Of a DNA stretch of 64,000 nt, positions 31,826-42,649 are shown one piece after another. Made by a program: the position numbers and the translations under genes. Origin of the DNA: Kappaphycus alvarezii. Lineage: Eukaryota > Rhodophyta > Florideophyceae > Gigartinales > Solieriaceae. The notes under the pieces were generated by a model. It saw only the letters and a list, made by a program, of their open reading frames with translations, searched no databases and was not told the DNA's origin. Where the stretch lies: positions 744,001 to 808,000 of the forward strand of contig NADL03000006.1 in the NCBI GenBank assembly GCA_002205965.3. Direction: 5' to 3'. Position 1 is the stretch's first letter; each line of letters starts with the position of its first letter.

Positions 31826-32330
31826 TAATTTTTGAAGATATGGTAGGTTGTGAACCGGAATTTTCTAGAGAGTGACCAGAAATACCTCTTAATATTCCAT
31901 AAAAAGCAGGCCAAGGCCGGCCAGCATGCATTCTGCGTTTTAAGTTACTTCTTCAGCAGTTTGTCTTTTGGTAAGTACCGCTCGACCTTGCTGAGGTCTT
32001 CAGTCCCTAGCGAACACATTCTGCCTGACATCGTTTAGCGCCCTATAGGCGTTTGGGTGCCAACCTCCGAGAGTGAATATAGTAGTCGGCACAAGCCTAT
32101 CTTTTCACAGAGGTTGCGTAAAATCTTCATGTCTCATACGCTTCGCGGAGGCGGCCGAATTGATGGAGGTGAGCGGACTAAATGTATGGACCGTCCTGTG
32201 GGAGGGCGCCAGCTGGTTGAAGAACGTCCCGTCGAAGAAATACTTATCTCTATTGCTTTCCAGCGCGCAGATGTATGGCCTCGTACGTTGGAACCGCAAA
32301 ACAGAAGTTTTTTGTCTACGTTCTGTAACA
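31826..32330 (-). pseudogene. RLE-A non-LTR 3' end (copy A6)
   Basis: Minus strand: frame 32299-32105 has FNQLAPSHRTVHTFSPLTSI and NSAASAKRMRHEDF, the LLAP...A-AKH-RY part of the endonuclease. The catalytic-type stretch is altered to FFDGTFF (DVT to DGT). In other phases follow remnants of the GGWHP-AYRAL block and a NAECMLAGL-like terminus near 31910. The 3' UTR ends at TAATTTTTGAAGATATGG (31826), matching other RLE-A ends. Truncated at the 5' end near 32330, beside the gypsy-2 gag. Confidence 0.75.
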
Positions 32331-32359
32331 CAGAAACTTCGAAGACAATTTATTGTATT

Positions 32360-33240
32360 TGGTAGTATCTCTTTTTTCAGCTGCTTTTACAATTCCCGAC
32401 TTGTCACAAAATACAAAATCTGTCCAGCAACTTGTAACTTACGTTCGAGAGCTCTGTAAATTATTCAAATATCGGCAACATATCATTGCCTAATTGAAGA
32501 AACAGAATGCCTCCACTGAAGGTTTCAGTGGTAACCCACTGAATTCTTTGAAGTCTCCAGCGATTTCAGAATTTTCTGTCACATCACGTGAAAGTAACTC
32601 ATCTATGGGGTGGGAGTTCATCTCTAGCTGCGAAGATTCTGTATACTTCCTAATAAAGTCGATGGGTAAGAGCTGCTGCAGTTGGAAGAATTTCATTTAC
32701 AAGATCTTTCTTCGACTTGGATTAAGGAAACGGAAGACCTTAACGAAAAAACAGCCATGCTAGTTGAGTTACAAAAGGCTATTTCAAGTATTTTGTCCCT
32801 ATCAATGAAAAGGGAAGAGAAAAACTTGAACAAATGAACTTGTAAATAAGAACGCACTTTATGAATACATAGACGAATTTACGAACTTTATTGAAATTTG
32901 TGAGACTCCTACATGTGAAATTTACGCGTTTTATTTATGAGAATGCTTCAATACAAGAGTGGAAGGCCCGCGGGAGAGTTCCCAGAATAGGACCTCACAA
33001 GTATGGTCTTAGTCCTCAAGTGCCCTCTTAAGCACGATATTGCAAAGAAGTGGGCTATTGGTAAACAGATTGGGGACAAAACCAATCGCTACACAGAGAA
33101 GAGTAATAGCAACAAGGAATATAACTCTATCCCTTCCGAAAACGATACGGCCTACTACGATTCGGGTAATACTGGGTCAAAGTCGGCCCTAAGCAGGATA
33201 TTGAATCCTAAGGAAGATTCGTGAGGACTGACCCAGAAGA
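32360..33240 (+). pseudogene. gypsy-2 gag-like region
   Basis: Open stretches encode LVTYVRELCKLFKYRQHIIA (about 32400-32480), frame 32494-32763 (89 codons) and LYEYIDEFTNFIEICETPTC (32858-32920). The last looks like the F---F---iGi-D------l--L helix of Ty3 gag. Frame 33003-33224 is hydrophilic. The assignment rests mainly on position directly before a recognisable pol; no zinc knuckle is seen. Confidence 0.45.
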
Positions 33241-34547
33241 GAGAAGGCCTTTTTTACTACAACCAAGATCGATGGTGCAAATGTAGAAAAGCGCCTTGGA
33301 TCTACCCAGAGCATTTTTGTACCAACACTGGAGAGAGAACAGCTTCCCCCAACCAAAAAAATAAGCACGCTGCAAGAGATTGCAGGTGGTGCCCGAAGTT
33401 TACTGCGCTTTCCAGAATTGATACTGGAGAATATAAAGACGTATCATATGAAGTGAAAATAAATGGTCATTATGTCATTACACAGTTGTACTGAGGTCCA
33501 AAGCATGCCTCTATGTCCCTTAAAGCTGGTAGGATATGTGACTCAAAAGTGGAAAACACTTCAACCGATGTTGAAATAGGTGAGAGCGCTCCGCAGTGAG
33601 AGCCTGTGACAATTCTTCTGGAAGTCTTGAGCTCAAAGGCTATGAAGCACTTCTGGAAGTATTTAAATTACCGATGCCCAACAGTCTCGATGGTATAACT
33701 GTTGTTGTTTTTGGTAGAGAGCGACTTAAAATAGACAATCCCTTTGTAGATTAACACAAAAATATTTTTCATGTTTCCCACAAAGATGGCTCAAAATGGA
33801 CTATAAATACGTCGCAGGTCCTCAAATAAAAAGAGTCCTTCAACCTCAAGAAGATCCCAATGAAGAAGATGGCTCGGCTAGTACAAATTGAGAAAAAAGA
33901 GTTATTTGCATTCCGAATCAATACCACAGGACCGGATATGGAAGTGTCTAAGAAATTAAAGGCATAAACTCAGAATTAGGTGATGTCTTTGTTTGAAGAA
34001 CTACCTGTCTAATTACCACCCAAAAGAAATATAGAGTTTGAGATTAATTTGAAGTGACACGAGCCCCCGAATTTTATTTTCTTAATACGTTTCTTTGCAG
34101 AGTAGATGAAAGAGCTTAATAAACAGTTACAATCCTTACTGAAGAAGTGCTTCACAAAGCCATCGAATTAATCAATTTTTCCCTGTATTTTTCACCAAGA
34201 AAATAATGGAGAGATGCGAACGGTTTGAGACTATCGAGCACTTAGCAGAGAAAATACCAGATTCTAACCCATTGCAGCTTATTGATGCAGCCCTGGATCA
34301 AGTTGTAGGAGCCACGATTTTTCTCAGATAGATTGCACCTATCGTTAAACGCTTATCAGAGGTTCGGGTTGTCCAAACACTATAATAAGAAACAGATTTG
34401 AGTATTTCAAGTGGTCCAAGTCCTACCTTTCGGGTTACTGATTCGCCGACAGCGTTTTAAAGACTTATTTCGACAATAATTCATAATTTGAATGGAGATT
34501 GTCTGGTTTTGTTCCTCTAAGATTTGTTGGGTTACAGCCGGTCTATC
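33241..34547 (+). pseudogene. gypsy-2 protease-like region and reverse transcriptase (first part)
   Basis: A weak protease-like stretch (ASMSLKAGRICDSKVENT, near 33509) is followed by the RT hallmark VMSLFEELP, LPPKRNIEFEINLK (about 33985-34055), MKELNKQLQSLLKKCFTKPS, GEMRTV-DYRALSRENT (34212 on) and FSQIDC. In another phase VLPFGL (34421) and VLFL-DLLGYSRSI (34502-34542) occupy the catalytic YLDD position, where a stop replaces the first Asp. The frame is cut at 34547 by the R1 LTR. Confidence 0.85.
34543..34547. repeat. Target-site duplication CTATC (left) of R1-4
   Basis: CTATC precedes the TG of the solo LTR; the same bases at 35363-35367 follow its CA. Removing the LTR and one CTATC joins the RT frame without a shift. 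Confidence 0.85.
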
Positions 34548-35362
34548 TGGTAGGTGTAATAGTTAGGAGAGGAGATACTTAGAACCAATCAACCCAAGTA
34601 AGAGTTGTTGCAAGCGACAAAAGTGCTACCGTGGTATATTTGAGCGAAAAGAAAGAGGTGGTAAAGAACGGCAGTTGAGAGGGCTACAAGAGAGTATAAA
34701 GAGGCGGAGTCTACCACTAATGTTCCATGACCAGCGAAAGAAAAATTTTTTTCGGCCGAGGTTGACTCTAAACTTCGCAACTACTCGAGACTTGACTTGA
34801 AGTTCTCTGCCAACTTGCTTGAACTTCAAAAGAGGAAGCGATTTACTCAGCTTATATAGACTTTGTGGCTAACCCTAAAGTCTCCAAGAAACATAATAAG
34901 TACCAAAAAATGCATCAAATGGAATCGTGTTGACGAGAAAGGCTAACAGCAGATATCGCCAGGATAAATATCTAGATTTACTCGCCCCAATCTAAGTCCT
35001 TGAGATCAAAGCCAAAAAATTGCTCCAAAATATCCACACCTTCAATGAAGCACAAAAATATTCCATCCAGTAGTTCACAGCAGCTGCAATATCTGGATAA
35101 CTAAAAATATCCTTATTCAGCCCAATGACCGGTACTCCCGGGTATCCCCTACTACCTCCTTTTAAACAGTTTCAAACTCCCTAAATATGTCGCACCTGAG
35201 TATTTCCTATGCCAGCGCAGCACCGGGGCTGCATATTGCACAGAATCTCTCTAAAAGTACTTGAAAATAAATTTGGTAATACAGTTACAGCACAGCCAGC
35301 GCAGCATTCCAGCTCAGCCAGCGCTGTAATATTTTTTTTGTTCTCCAGTTTTGATGATATCA
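34548..35362 (+). mobile_element. R1 solo LTR, 815 bp, inserted in gypsy-2 RT (copy R1-4)
   Basis: Starts TGGTAGGTG, ends GATGATATCA, flanked by CTATC on both sides. TG...CA ends plus a 5-bp duplication are the signature of an LTR left after recombination of a full LTR element. Four further R1 copies (21.8, 28.6, 29.6, 41.1 kb) share its sequence. The 3' third is rich in CAGCGCAGC. No internal region of the R1 element is present in this window, so the family (copia or gypsy) is unknown. Orientation is arbitrary, taken as all five copies read. Confidence 0.85.
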
Positions 35363-35510
35363 CTATCCAGGAACACAAGTAGAACATCCGCTGATTGCTT
35401 CAGATACTTAGCACAAGTAGAACATCCGCTGATTTTTTCAGATACTTAGTTTTGATGATATCTATCCAGGAACACAAGTAGAACATCCGCTGATTGTTTC
35501 AGATACTTAG
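35349..35510 (+). repeat. Tandem repeat spanning the R1-4/gypsy-2 junction
   Basis: A 38-bp unit beginning CACAAGTAGAACATCCGCTG occurs at 35374-35411, 35412-35449 and 35473-35510. The stretch TTTTGATGATATC-(CA)-CTATCCAGG, covering the LTR end and the target site, occurs before units 1 and 3. The amplified unit is RT coding sequence (EHK-NIR-LLQILS), so the amplification happened after R1 inserted. Confidence 0.88.
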
Positions 35511-36230
35511 CCACAAACCACATGCTAGAAGTAGCGAATGTCTGATAGGCATACCCGGGGTCGACTATCTTGGTTACGGGACTACCAAGAAATGGGTATA
35601 AATGAATCGACGCCTAATATACTCAATACTATACCGGCTTGGACCCCACTTTCCTTAAAGAGGTAAGACAATATTTACGGCTAGCAAAAATTTATGGAAG
35701 GATTGTATAAGGCTATGCAGGTCCAGTGAAACCAATATCTCATGTCACTCGAAGGAAGATCTTTGAATGGATTTAGCCGAAGGCGGTAGACTTCTTTCAC
35801 ATTAGGGAAGCCTTCGCTGCAGCTCCAGCTCTGACTTACCCATCCGTCAAAAGGACTTTTATAGTGTCTACGGATGCATCTAAATACGCCATTGGGATAC
35901 ATTTGAACAGGAGGGTCATATAGTTTCATTCTTGTCTCATCGTTTATGGGACCCAGAATTCAGGTGGGATACGTGGTATCAGGAGTTACTGGAGTTCAAT
36001 ATTGCTCTTCTTGAATAGATTTCATATTTAAGTGGCCTTCGGTTTATGTTCCAAACAGATCACGAGCCTCTCCGTAACTTACAATCTAAAGCTTTCCTTC
36101 TTGGTAGACAATTTCGATGTTTGGATACACTAAAAGAATTTAAATTTCAGGTAACGCATTTCCCAGTAATGTATCATGTAGTACCAGATTGAGCGCCCAC
36201 TCAGACCATGCAACTGGAGAACCTTTTAAG
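35511..36230 (+). pseudogene. gypsy-2 RT end and RNase H
   Basis: After the repeat, ECLIGIPGVDYLGYGTTKK (about 35537 on) is the KC-F----v-yLGh-vs block. RQYLRLAKIYGRI in another phase follows, then REAFAAAPALTYPSVKRTF and STDASKYAIG (TDAS at 35867-35878), the RNase H start. A phase shift gives VSFLSHRLWDPEF, FMFQTDHEPLRNLQSKAFLL (36045 on) and RQFRCLDTLKEFKFQVTHFP, the usual RW---L-ef-f-i-y-pG end. Well conserved in pattern but with stops. Confidence 0.85.
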
Positions 36231-36529
36231 GCATTTCAAACTTCGGACCAAAATATTCTGCAAAAGCGCAAGGAGGTACGACTCGCACGATAACTGGAGT
36301 TCGCGTTTAATTAGGTCATATAGTGACAATGCAGAACCAAATGATCCCAAATCCTATCATAAGTTAATGAATTACTCTAATTAAAAACTGATCCTTTCTC
36401 TTAATGAAAACGGATTTTCTGTTCTGGTCCGGATCTCGATTCAATTATTTACGTCCTAGGGCACTCCTCGTTAAAATAGAGCTAATACTTCATTCCTCGA
36501 ACACGGAATCTCGACATGTGCAAGGTGTA

Positions 36530-37110
36530 ATATTCCTGTGCATTGGATGTTTTCCGGCCAGAGATGTATGAACAGATAGCTGACTATGTCCGTAGTTGTC
36601 ACGACTTTCAACTGAAAAAATTGCCAAATAATGCTCCAACTGGCTGATTGCAGTCGTTGAAAATCCTTCAGTAGTGCTGTAATGTCATCACATATTATTT
36701 ATTGACTGAACTACCGACTAATTTTAATAAGCCGAACCGAGTAATTGTTAATAAGCTACCAAAAAAGGAATCATTACAGGCAGTTAAGAAAACTAATACT
36801 GCCAAACAAGTCGGTAAAGTATTTCAAGATCGCTTATTTTCCATCCACGGGGCTTCTATTTTAATTCTTTCAGACAGAGATCCAAAGTTATTTTCTAAGT
36901 TTTGGACGTCTCTCACGGAGCTACTCATAATTACATTGAAATTTTCAACACCCAACCACCTCCCAACCGACGGGCAGTCTGAGAAACTTGTTGGTGCTCT
37001 GTCAAACTTTCCTCGGTTCCTAATTCTAAAAAGGCCTGAGTATTGAGATTCTGTGCTAGGTCAAGTAGAGTTTGAATACAATGCTTCAATAATATTACAG
37101 TACCGAACTA
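36530..37110 (+). pseudogene. gypsy-2 integrase
   Basis: MYEQIADYVRSCHDFQ-like zinc region near 36560 is followed by a decayed core. Frame 36702-37046 holds FQDRLFSIHGASILILSDRD (second catalytic Asp, DRD at about 36872-36880), PKLFSKFWTSLTELL, LKFSTPNHLPTDGQSEKLVG with the catalytic Glu in DGQSE, and then FEYNASI (37070) from the EFAYN block. Upstream, the first Asp is not clearly readable. Confidence 0.8.
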
Positions 37111-37439
37111 TCGTAGTTTGAGGCTTACTATAGCAGAATAAAACAATTTATGGTGAGTGGAGGTCTTTCTGTATGTCAAATTGAGTACCAGGGGGCTGAA
37201 GGTGAAGTGTAAAGGCGTCAATTGTGCATAAGATTGGCAAAAATAGAACTCAGCACTAGCAAATTCTAAGCAAAAATATCACGCTAACAAGCACCGGAGG
37301 GATGTCTCGCATAAGATGGATGTTCTGTTGCTCCTTGAAAATAATTCGTTGGACAGTAATAGAAGGACTGATCTACCGAAGAAATAGTAACATAAATTTT
37401 TTTGATCTTTATTAGTCAATAAATTTATGTGGGCAGTGA

Positions 37440-37768
37440 CTTGTAAGATTGAGCTTCGTCATTCAGAGAAGCGGTATCATAATGTTTCAAGTTTTTAAGC
37501 TACGACCTTACAATCAAGCTACAGACAACACTGGTCCTCTTCCAGTGATTATAGATGACGAGGGTAACACAGAAAAAGCTGTGACAGACATTCTTGCAAA
37601 CTAGCGTTACAATATAAAGGTTTATTATTTGGTTTAATTCACGAGGACATCTACAAACGAAATCATCTCATAATCCAGCAGAAAGATGCAGAACCCTCTG
37701 TAATGTTATGTATGTAGCGATAAATCGTGGGATGGTACGAGATTGGATGCCATCTTTTTGGATCATAA
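37440..37768 (+). pseudogene. gypsy-2 pol tail with chromodomain-like remnant
   Basis: HNVSSFKLRPYNQATDNTGP is followed by LPVIIDDEGNTEKAVTDILA, a stop, and RYNIKVYYLV (37530-37625). The pattern E-aV--IL--R-----YLV resembles the start of a chromovirus chromodomain, which targets integration to modified histones. The expected TWEP end is not visible. The last 120 bp are repeated at 31670-31800. Confidence 0.5.
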
Positions 37769-37770
37769 AA

Positions 37771-39640
37771 AACAAGTGCTTGTAGTCTACTTTCTACAAC
37801 GTTGCAACGTCGAAGACATTTTGATGTACCGAGTATGTCAAGGATGGCTGGTATTCGAAAGAGCATTGTGTCAAGGGAGAAACTAAAGGTAATATCTTTA
37901 CGCGCAGAAATTCGTTTTCCTAATGCTTCCCGGTACACTTTTTTTCTTTACGCGAAGAAATGACCGTTTCTTTATATCATTTCTTTTCTCATTTTGTGTA
38001 CAACTATCTCCTTCTTTGTACCAATATTGTTCATTTCAATATTGATTCATGATTCAATGTTTTCCGCTCATTTTTGCCCACGCAACCATGAATAAATTGC
38101 TTTAGTAATTATGACGTCCAATAGTTATTGTTTGGCAGTATATGGTGCCATGCGATTCTGATTGGTATGTTTGAGATAATAAGACTCAATCTTTAGGTTT
38201 TCTAACTTCCTGGAAATAGTACTGCTGTCTGCTTAAATGTGCTCTACGAAGAACCAACGAGCTCCGGAGACGGCGCTCTGTGTGTAGTCTCTCCTGCTGT
38301 CGAAGAGATTGTGCTGCCTCGTTCTCCTCTGTCTCCTATTCCTGCTGTGGCGGTTATAACCATCACTATTACTTCGGTAGTGGTTCTTTTAGTGTTCTCG
38401 GTTTATTTGATCTTCTTCGAACATTAACATCTTTTTTCAAAATTGAATCTTGAGATTGACGCGCGTAATTTTCACCATAAATCTCCCTTTAAAGGAGATT
38501 TCTACTTGATTCAAGTGGCTTGCTGCTCAGAGCTTGTTCACGATATTTTGCATCAGTTGGTAGCGACCAAAAGTACGTCTACGACTCCATTACAAAAAAA
38601 AGACAATTTTAACCTCTTCAGCAGCCAAACTGCACGGACTCCCCATTCCTGGCGCATCGCCCCCTCCTCTCTATTTCCTTCGGGCCCAAACGAAGCAAAG
38701 GAATTGCTCCATCACCGGACAAATAATTGCTTGATTGAGCTTATGTCTCTCCATATAGTATAGAGCGAAGACCAGGAAGTCGCGGGGAAGGGACTTGGAA
38801 AATGAAAACGGTAAGTCAGAGCAGTGCTTACGAGGAGTGGGCGATCCGGGAACTGGTGTATGGGATAGTAGAAGAAGAGGTACAGGACGATTTTGAGGAT
38901 GAAAAGGAATTCCAGGAGTATGGGAATAAGGAGAGGGAGGGAGGAACAGATAAAACTGGAGGGGAAGGAAGGATTTGTATGAACCAGCTAGTCCTGACCA
39001 TGGGTCCAGTGGGAGGTAAATTAGATGATCTGTATTTCTCACAGGGGCGTGTAGGAAATCATGAGCCGTTTCCTTTTTTTGTGGAGACTACATAGTTACT
39101 CATGATGCGAAGAAGGAAGCGCTAGGTTCTGATATAGAGGAAGAAGATTATGGGAAGTGTTTTTCTTAGTTTCTGTCAAGTATTTGTTGTTAAGTTAGCT
39201 GGGAAATAATGAAGTCTTAACTGCGTTTTCTCGAGAGTCTATTTTGGGAAAAACGTCTTTAGAAGCTTAATAAACAGCTTCCTCCAAGAAAAAAATTGCA
39301 AGTTGGTAGTCAAATTCGACCCAAAATACTTCGGTCAGCTCTTTAGACTCCAAGAGAGGTGGAAGAGCCTACCCCTTCAGAATCTGTTACTGAAGTAATA
39401 ACTCTTCTTTCACTATCAATCCAGATGTTTTCGGTCAAAGTCTTTTGTGGTACTTCATTTGCCTGCAAAAACTCTTATCTCGGGTAGTTGGCGGTTATCT
39501 TTTCCGTTGACGCCATTTTTACCCTGGCACACTGTTCGTTCCCAATAGAATATTGGGCAGTCGTGGCGAAGTGTACCAGTAATCCGCCAGATCTCTGATG
39601 GGCCGCTAGTCCCGAAGCAACTCTGAGGGAGACCAAAGAT
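37771..39640. other. Spacer with unassigned open frames
   Basis: Frame 38239-38427 (+) encodes a short peptide with a hydrophobic Ile/Val/Thr-rich C-terminus (ITITITSVVVLLVFSVYLIFF), like a single membrane segment. Frame 38802-39095 (+) encodes an acidic, Glu-rich peptide (VEEEVQDDFEDEKEFQEYG). Minus frame 39042-38671 overlaps it. None matches a family I recognise. 39300-39640 has nothing visible. Confidence 0.35.
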
Positions 39641-39649
39641 TTGGGGGGG

Positions 39650-41105
39650 TGGTTCTAGGGGATGAAATGGATGTCAGGCTTTTTAGAAATTGACGAAGAG
39701 TCAGAAGGAAGATTGGTGGGAGGTATCTACGATGCTTGGATGATCCTTCTTCAGGCATTACGATGAGAGAACAAGTAGATTAGGGATCTAGAGGTGACGG
39801 GGGAGGCCATAGGCGTCTAAAACGTGTTTCAATGGGTCAAGGAAGAGATTCTCGTTGGAGAAGAGGGCGTAGAATGGAGGAGACCTTGAATCAATGGAAA
39901 TACATAGACACCAGAAGAGAAATAGTAGCGATCCGGAAGTGATTCCAGGGCCGCTCACGCGAGAGGTAATTGGGCAAGCTTCCAGGAACGGGAGGTAATG
40001 GCGCCATACAAATCCCCAAAGACCATTCGCAGTCCGAAGCCGAACAAGTCGGCTCTAGAAAGAGTAATATGCGACTGGGTACATCGTAGGATATATACAA
40101 AGTGGCGGGCTATGGTACATTATTGAAGGATAAAGTATGCGATTTGATGGTCGCGGAGAGTAAAAAGACGTTCCCAAGATGATAGACGCAAGCAATGCAG
40201 TTCCGGATGGCAGCTTGTCAAGTGGCGACATCTCTAATGGGCGCGCCCAACATAGTAATAGAATGCTGGGTTTAAGCATGAAAGGAGATGGAGGAAACGA
40301 AAGACAGGGGCAAGGGGCGAGTGGGATGCCACGAAACTGAGTTCTTGAAGAAATTCACTCGAGAAACGAGATGAATGCCTCAAGAGTGAATAGTTTTAAG
40401 GGCTGCAGGGGCCACAGAGAGCGGTCGACGATTTTTCCACTGCCATTTTATCAAGCATTGAGAAGAATGTCCGCGAAACGATGGCGGAGGTCAAGAATAA
40501 GCGGGTGGATGACGAGGTAAAAAAACAGCATTGACAAATGGTCGCCTTGTCGTGTAACCATCTCACTACGTATGAAGAAGTATCCGAAGGGGAAGTACAG
40601 GGGGCACCATAGACAAATTGATGAAGTTGTCAATCTCCGGATATGTGTGTCTGTTTGTTCCAAGATTAGTTGTCGTTCAAAGCTGTCGAAGGCTTTGGTG
40701 GTATCGACTTGAATCAGCACTATTCTTCGTAAAACGAAGGCATAAATCGAGCAGCGCGAAAAATGGCCTCCATGCAATCCGAAACTCCAACATCCAGTTA
40801 ATGAAGGAAAACGTAGTTCGATAATTCGTAACAGCTGTATAACAGCGTATAATGAGCCGATATATGAAGAGCCCCGGGTTATTTCTGATCGCTACTGGGC
40901 AAAGATTCCATTTAATTTCGAGAGACCTAGCGCAGTACAAGCGAGCAAAGGCTACTAGAAGATGGAGAGCTGGCCGTCTAAAGCGGCGGTAAAGAACTCA
41001 GTGAGCTCCAAAATGGCCCAAAGATCAGGGTAGGTGCCGCCAGGTTCGCGAGACAAGGCAGAATAAATGGAGAGATGCAGACCATCAGTTTCCGGGGCAT
41101 CGATA
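39650..41105 (-). pseudogene. LINE (non-LTR) reverse transcriptase
   Basis: On the minus strand, 40940-40677 reads LCPVAIRNNPGLFIYRLIIR ... NYRTTFSFINWML, matching the RPI-L-N--YK---k-l--Rl ... Q--F block of L1-like reverse transcriptases. It continues in another phase with LIQVDTTKAFDSFERQLILE (about 40722-40660, the D--KAFDs block) and TRQGDHLSMLFFYLVIHPLI (about 40555-40500, the G-RQGdPLSP-LF-l-i-pL block). The FADD-type box and C-terminus (40450-39650) survive only as scraps such as SLGICMAPLP. Unlike RLE families this type normally carries an N-terminal APE endonuclease. Confidence 0.75.
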
Positions 41106-41640
41106 TGAATACTTTGCCGAGTGTCAGGTTTTCAGAACCAATTATCGTAGAATGGATGTTTTGCTAACAACAAAAGTGCTACCGAAGTAAATTTGTGAGA
41201 ACCGAAGACGTGGGTAAGAACGGGAAGTCAGGGAGCTGTAAGTGAGTATAGAAGGGACAGATACTATCATTTACGCTCAGTGACTAGCGCAAAGGCAACT
41301 CTTCCTAGGCCAGAACTTGAATTTCAATTTCCAACTATTTGGGTCTGCATTTGAAATTGTCTGCCATATTTCTTGCCCTTTTCTGGAGGGAGCGATTTTC
41401 TCAGCTTATACAGACTTTTTGGCTTACCGTACAGTCTTGGAAACATACTAAATACTATAAAATGCCTAAAAGGGAAAATTGTAGAAGGTAAGACTAACAT
41501 CTCTTAATATCAGGATAAATATCTAGCTATACTCCTCAAAATCTCCGTCCTCGACATTAAAGTCAAAAAATTCTCCCAAAACATCCATCCCCAATCTAAT
41601 CCCTACAAATTCTTTCGAACGGCCCAAAATTATAGATAGC
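41106..41640 (+). repeat. R1 LTR, 3'-truncated (copy R1-5)
   Basis: Shares ACAAAAGTGCTACCGAAGTA, AGAACCAAT, GTGACTAGCG, CTCAGCTTATA-AGACTTT-TGGCT and ATCAGGATAAATATCTAG with the other copies. Start TG placed by alignment to R1-4; similarity fades around 41590-41640. It lies inside the minus-strand LINE, between its RT (left) and a probable endonuclease remnant (right). Confidence 0.6.
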
Positions 41641-41699
41641 ATCCTCGGGCATACCAAGGTCCTCCAGTCTCACGACACTCAATTGACGCTCCATACCCA

Positions 41700-42110
41700 A
41701 TAGAGGATTCCAGGATTATTATCATACCCTCAATCTCCCCTCCGTCCTCCAGAGCAACTACCCCGGGGTATTACACCAATGTATGTCATGCCTACAGCCA
41801 GTCCACCTCATCTCCAGATCCTCCCAAATCCATCTCAGCCTCTTACGGTTCCTCTGTCTCCTCTATCTCGTCTTCCTACTCCGCTAATTGACACCTAAAC
41901 CACTCCCGAACGAGTTTCCGGTCCATAGCTCTGGTGCAGTCCTAGTAATAAATCGGCCCATTACCATTAAACCCAGGCAGTTGATGGGACAGTGGGCCCT
42001 GATTGATTTGGCGATGGTAAGAGAAGGGCGAAGTTTGCTCATGCTGACGAAAAGTAAGTGGGTGTGCGGATAAGCCGATAGAGTGGTTGGTATCAAAATT
42101 TTTGCTTCAC
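41700..42110 (-). pseudogene. Possible LINE endonuclease remnant
   Basis: Minus frame 42096-41884 contains IRAHCPINCLGL, resembling the SDHCPI motif of APE-type LINE endonucleases, followed by material that could be the linker to RT. Position fits: it is upstream (minus strand) of the RT at 39.65-41.1 kb, with R1-5 inserted between. The match is one short motif, so the call is tentative. Confidence 0.35.
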
Positions 42111-42232
42111 TACGTTGCTATCCCACCTTAAATGAGGGAATGTCTTCGAAATTTTCATGCATTTTGTCGAAATAAAACATGCGAGCAGATGCTGTGGCCT
42201 TGAATTTACATACTTCAGGGACAAAAAATCTG

Positions 42233-42440
42233 CTTGGATAAATGTCGGAAAGGGATTTGGGGCACGAAGCAGATCACAGTCAAAAGTTTTCTTTTAGAAA
42301 AAGGAGGACCAAGTATGCAAACATAAAATAGGAAATAGAGAAGTATAATGAATTCGGATTCGTAAAGGAAAAGTACTCTCGGGTTTCTTTTTTGGAAATA
42401 AAAGTTATAAAAGGAACTACGATAGTTTGGAGAAGGAGAA
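42233..42440. repeat. Unidentified repeat, copy 2 of 2 (other copy 31299-31500)
   Basis: See the copy at 31.3 kb. Here the matching stretch continues on the minus strand into a 119-codon open frame (42639-42280). That frame has a Glu-rich middle (LIEIEEEQLRAETF) and a hydrophobic C-terminal half. I cannot name the product. Confidence 0.5.
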
Positions 42441-42649
42441 GTGAAGGATAGATCTCGGTGAAGGAAACAGGAATTTGCGGAAGCATTAGTTTCTTAATAC
42501 AAGCCCTTCTGTCCAAGACGAACGTCTCGGCTCGTAATTGTTCTTCTTCTATTTCTATGAGTGTATTTTGGATTATTGCTAAAATATACAGCCTTTCAAA
42601 CAGGTACGAATGCAACTGATTGCCAATGTGATGTTCCAAAAATTAATTA

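Larger units (their letters stand above)
32360..37770 (+). mobile_element. Ty3/gypsy chromovirus-like retrotransposon (gypsy-2), interrupted by a solo LTR
   Basis: Order on the + strand: gag-like region (32360-33240), protease-like and reverse transcriptase (33241-34542), R1 solo LTR insertion, RT end and RNase H (35511-36230), integrase (36530-37110), chromodomain-like tail (37440-37690). RT/RNase H before integrase defines Ty3/gypsy. Stops and frameshifts occur every few dozen codons, so it is old. LTRs were not delimited; the 5' side is bordered by RLE-A and another gypsy 3' end. Confidence 0.85.

Noticed and set aside
35374..35510. CRISPR-like array (38-bp repeats)
   Set aside because: Two of the three units are directly adjacent without spacers, and the unit is reverse-transcriptase coding sequence in a eukaryotic element.
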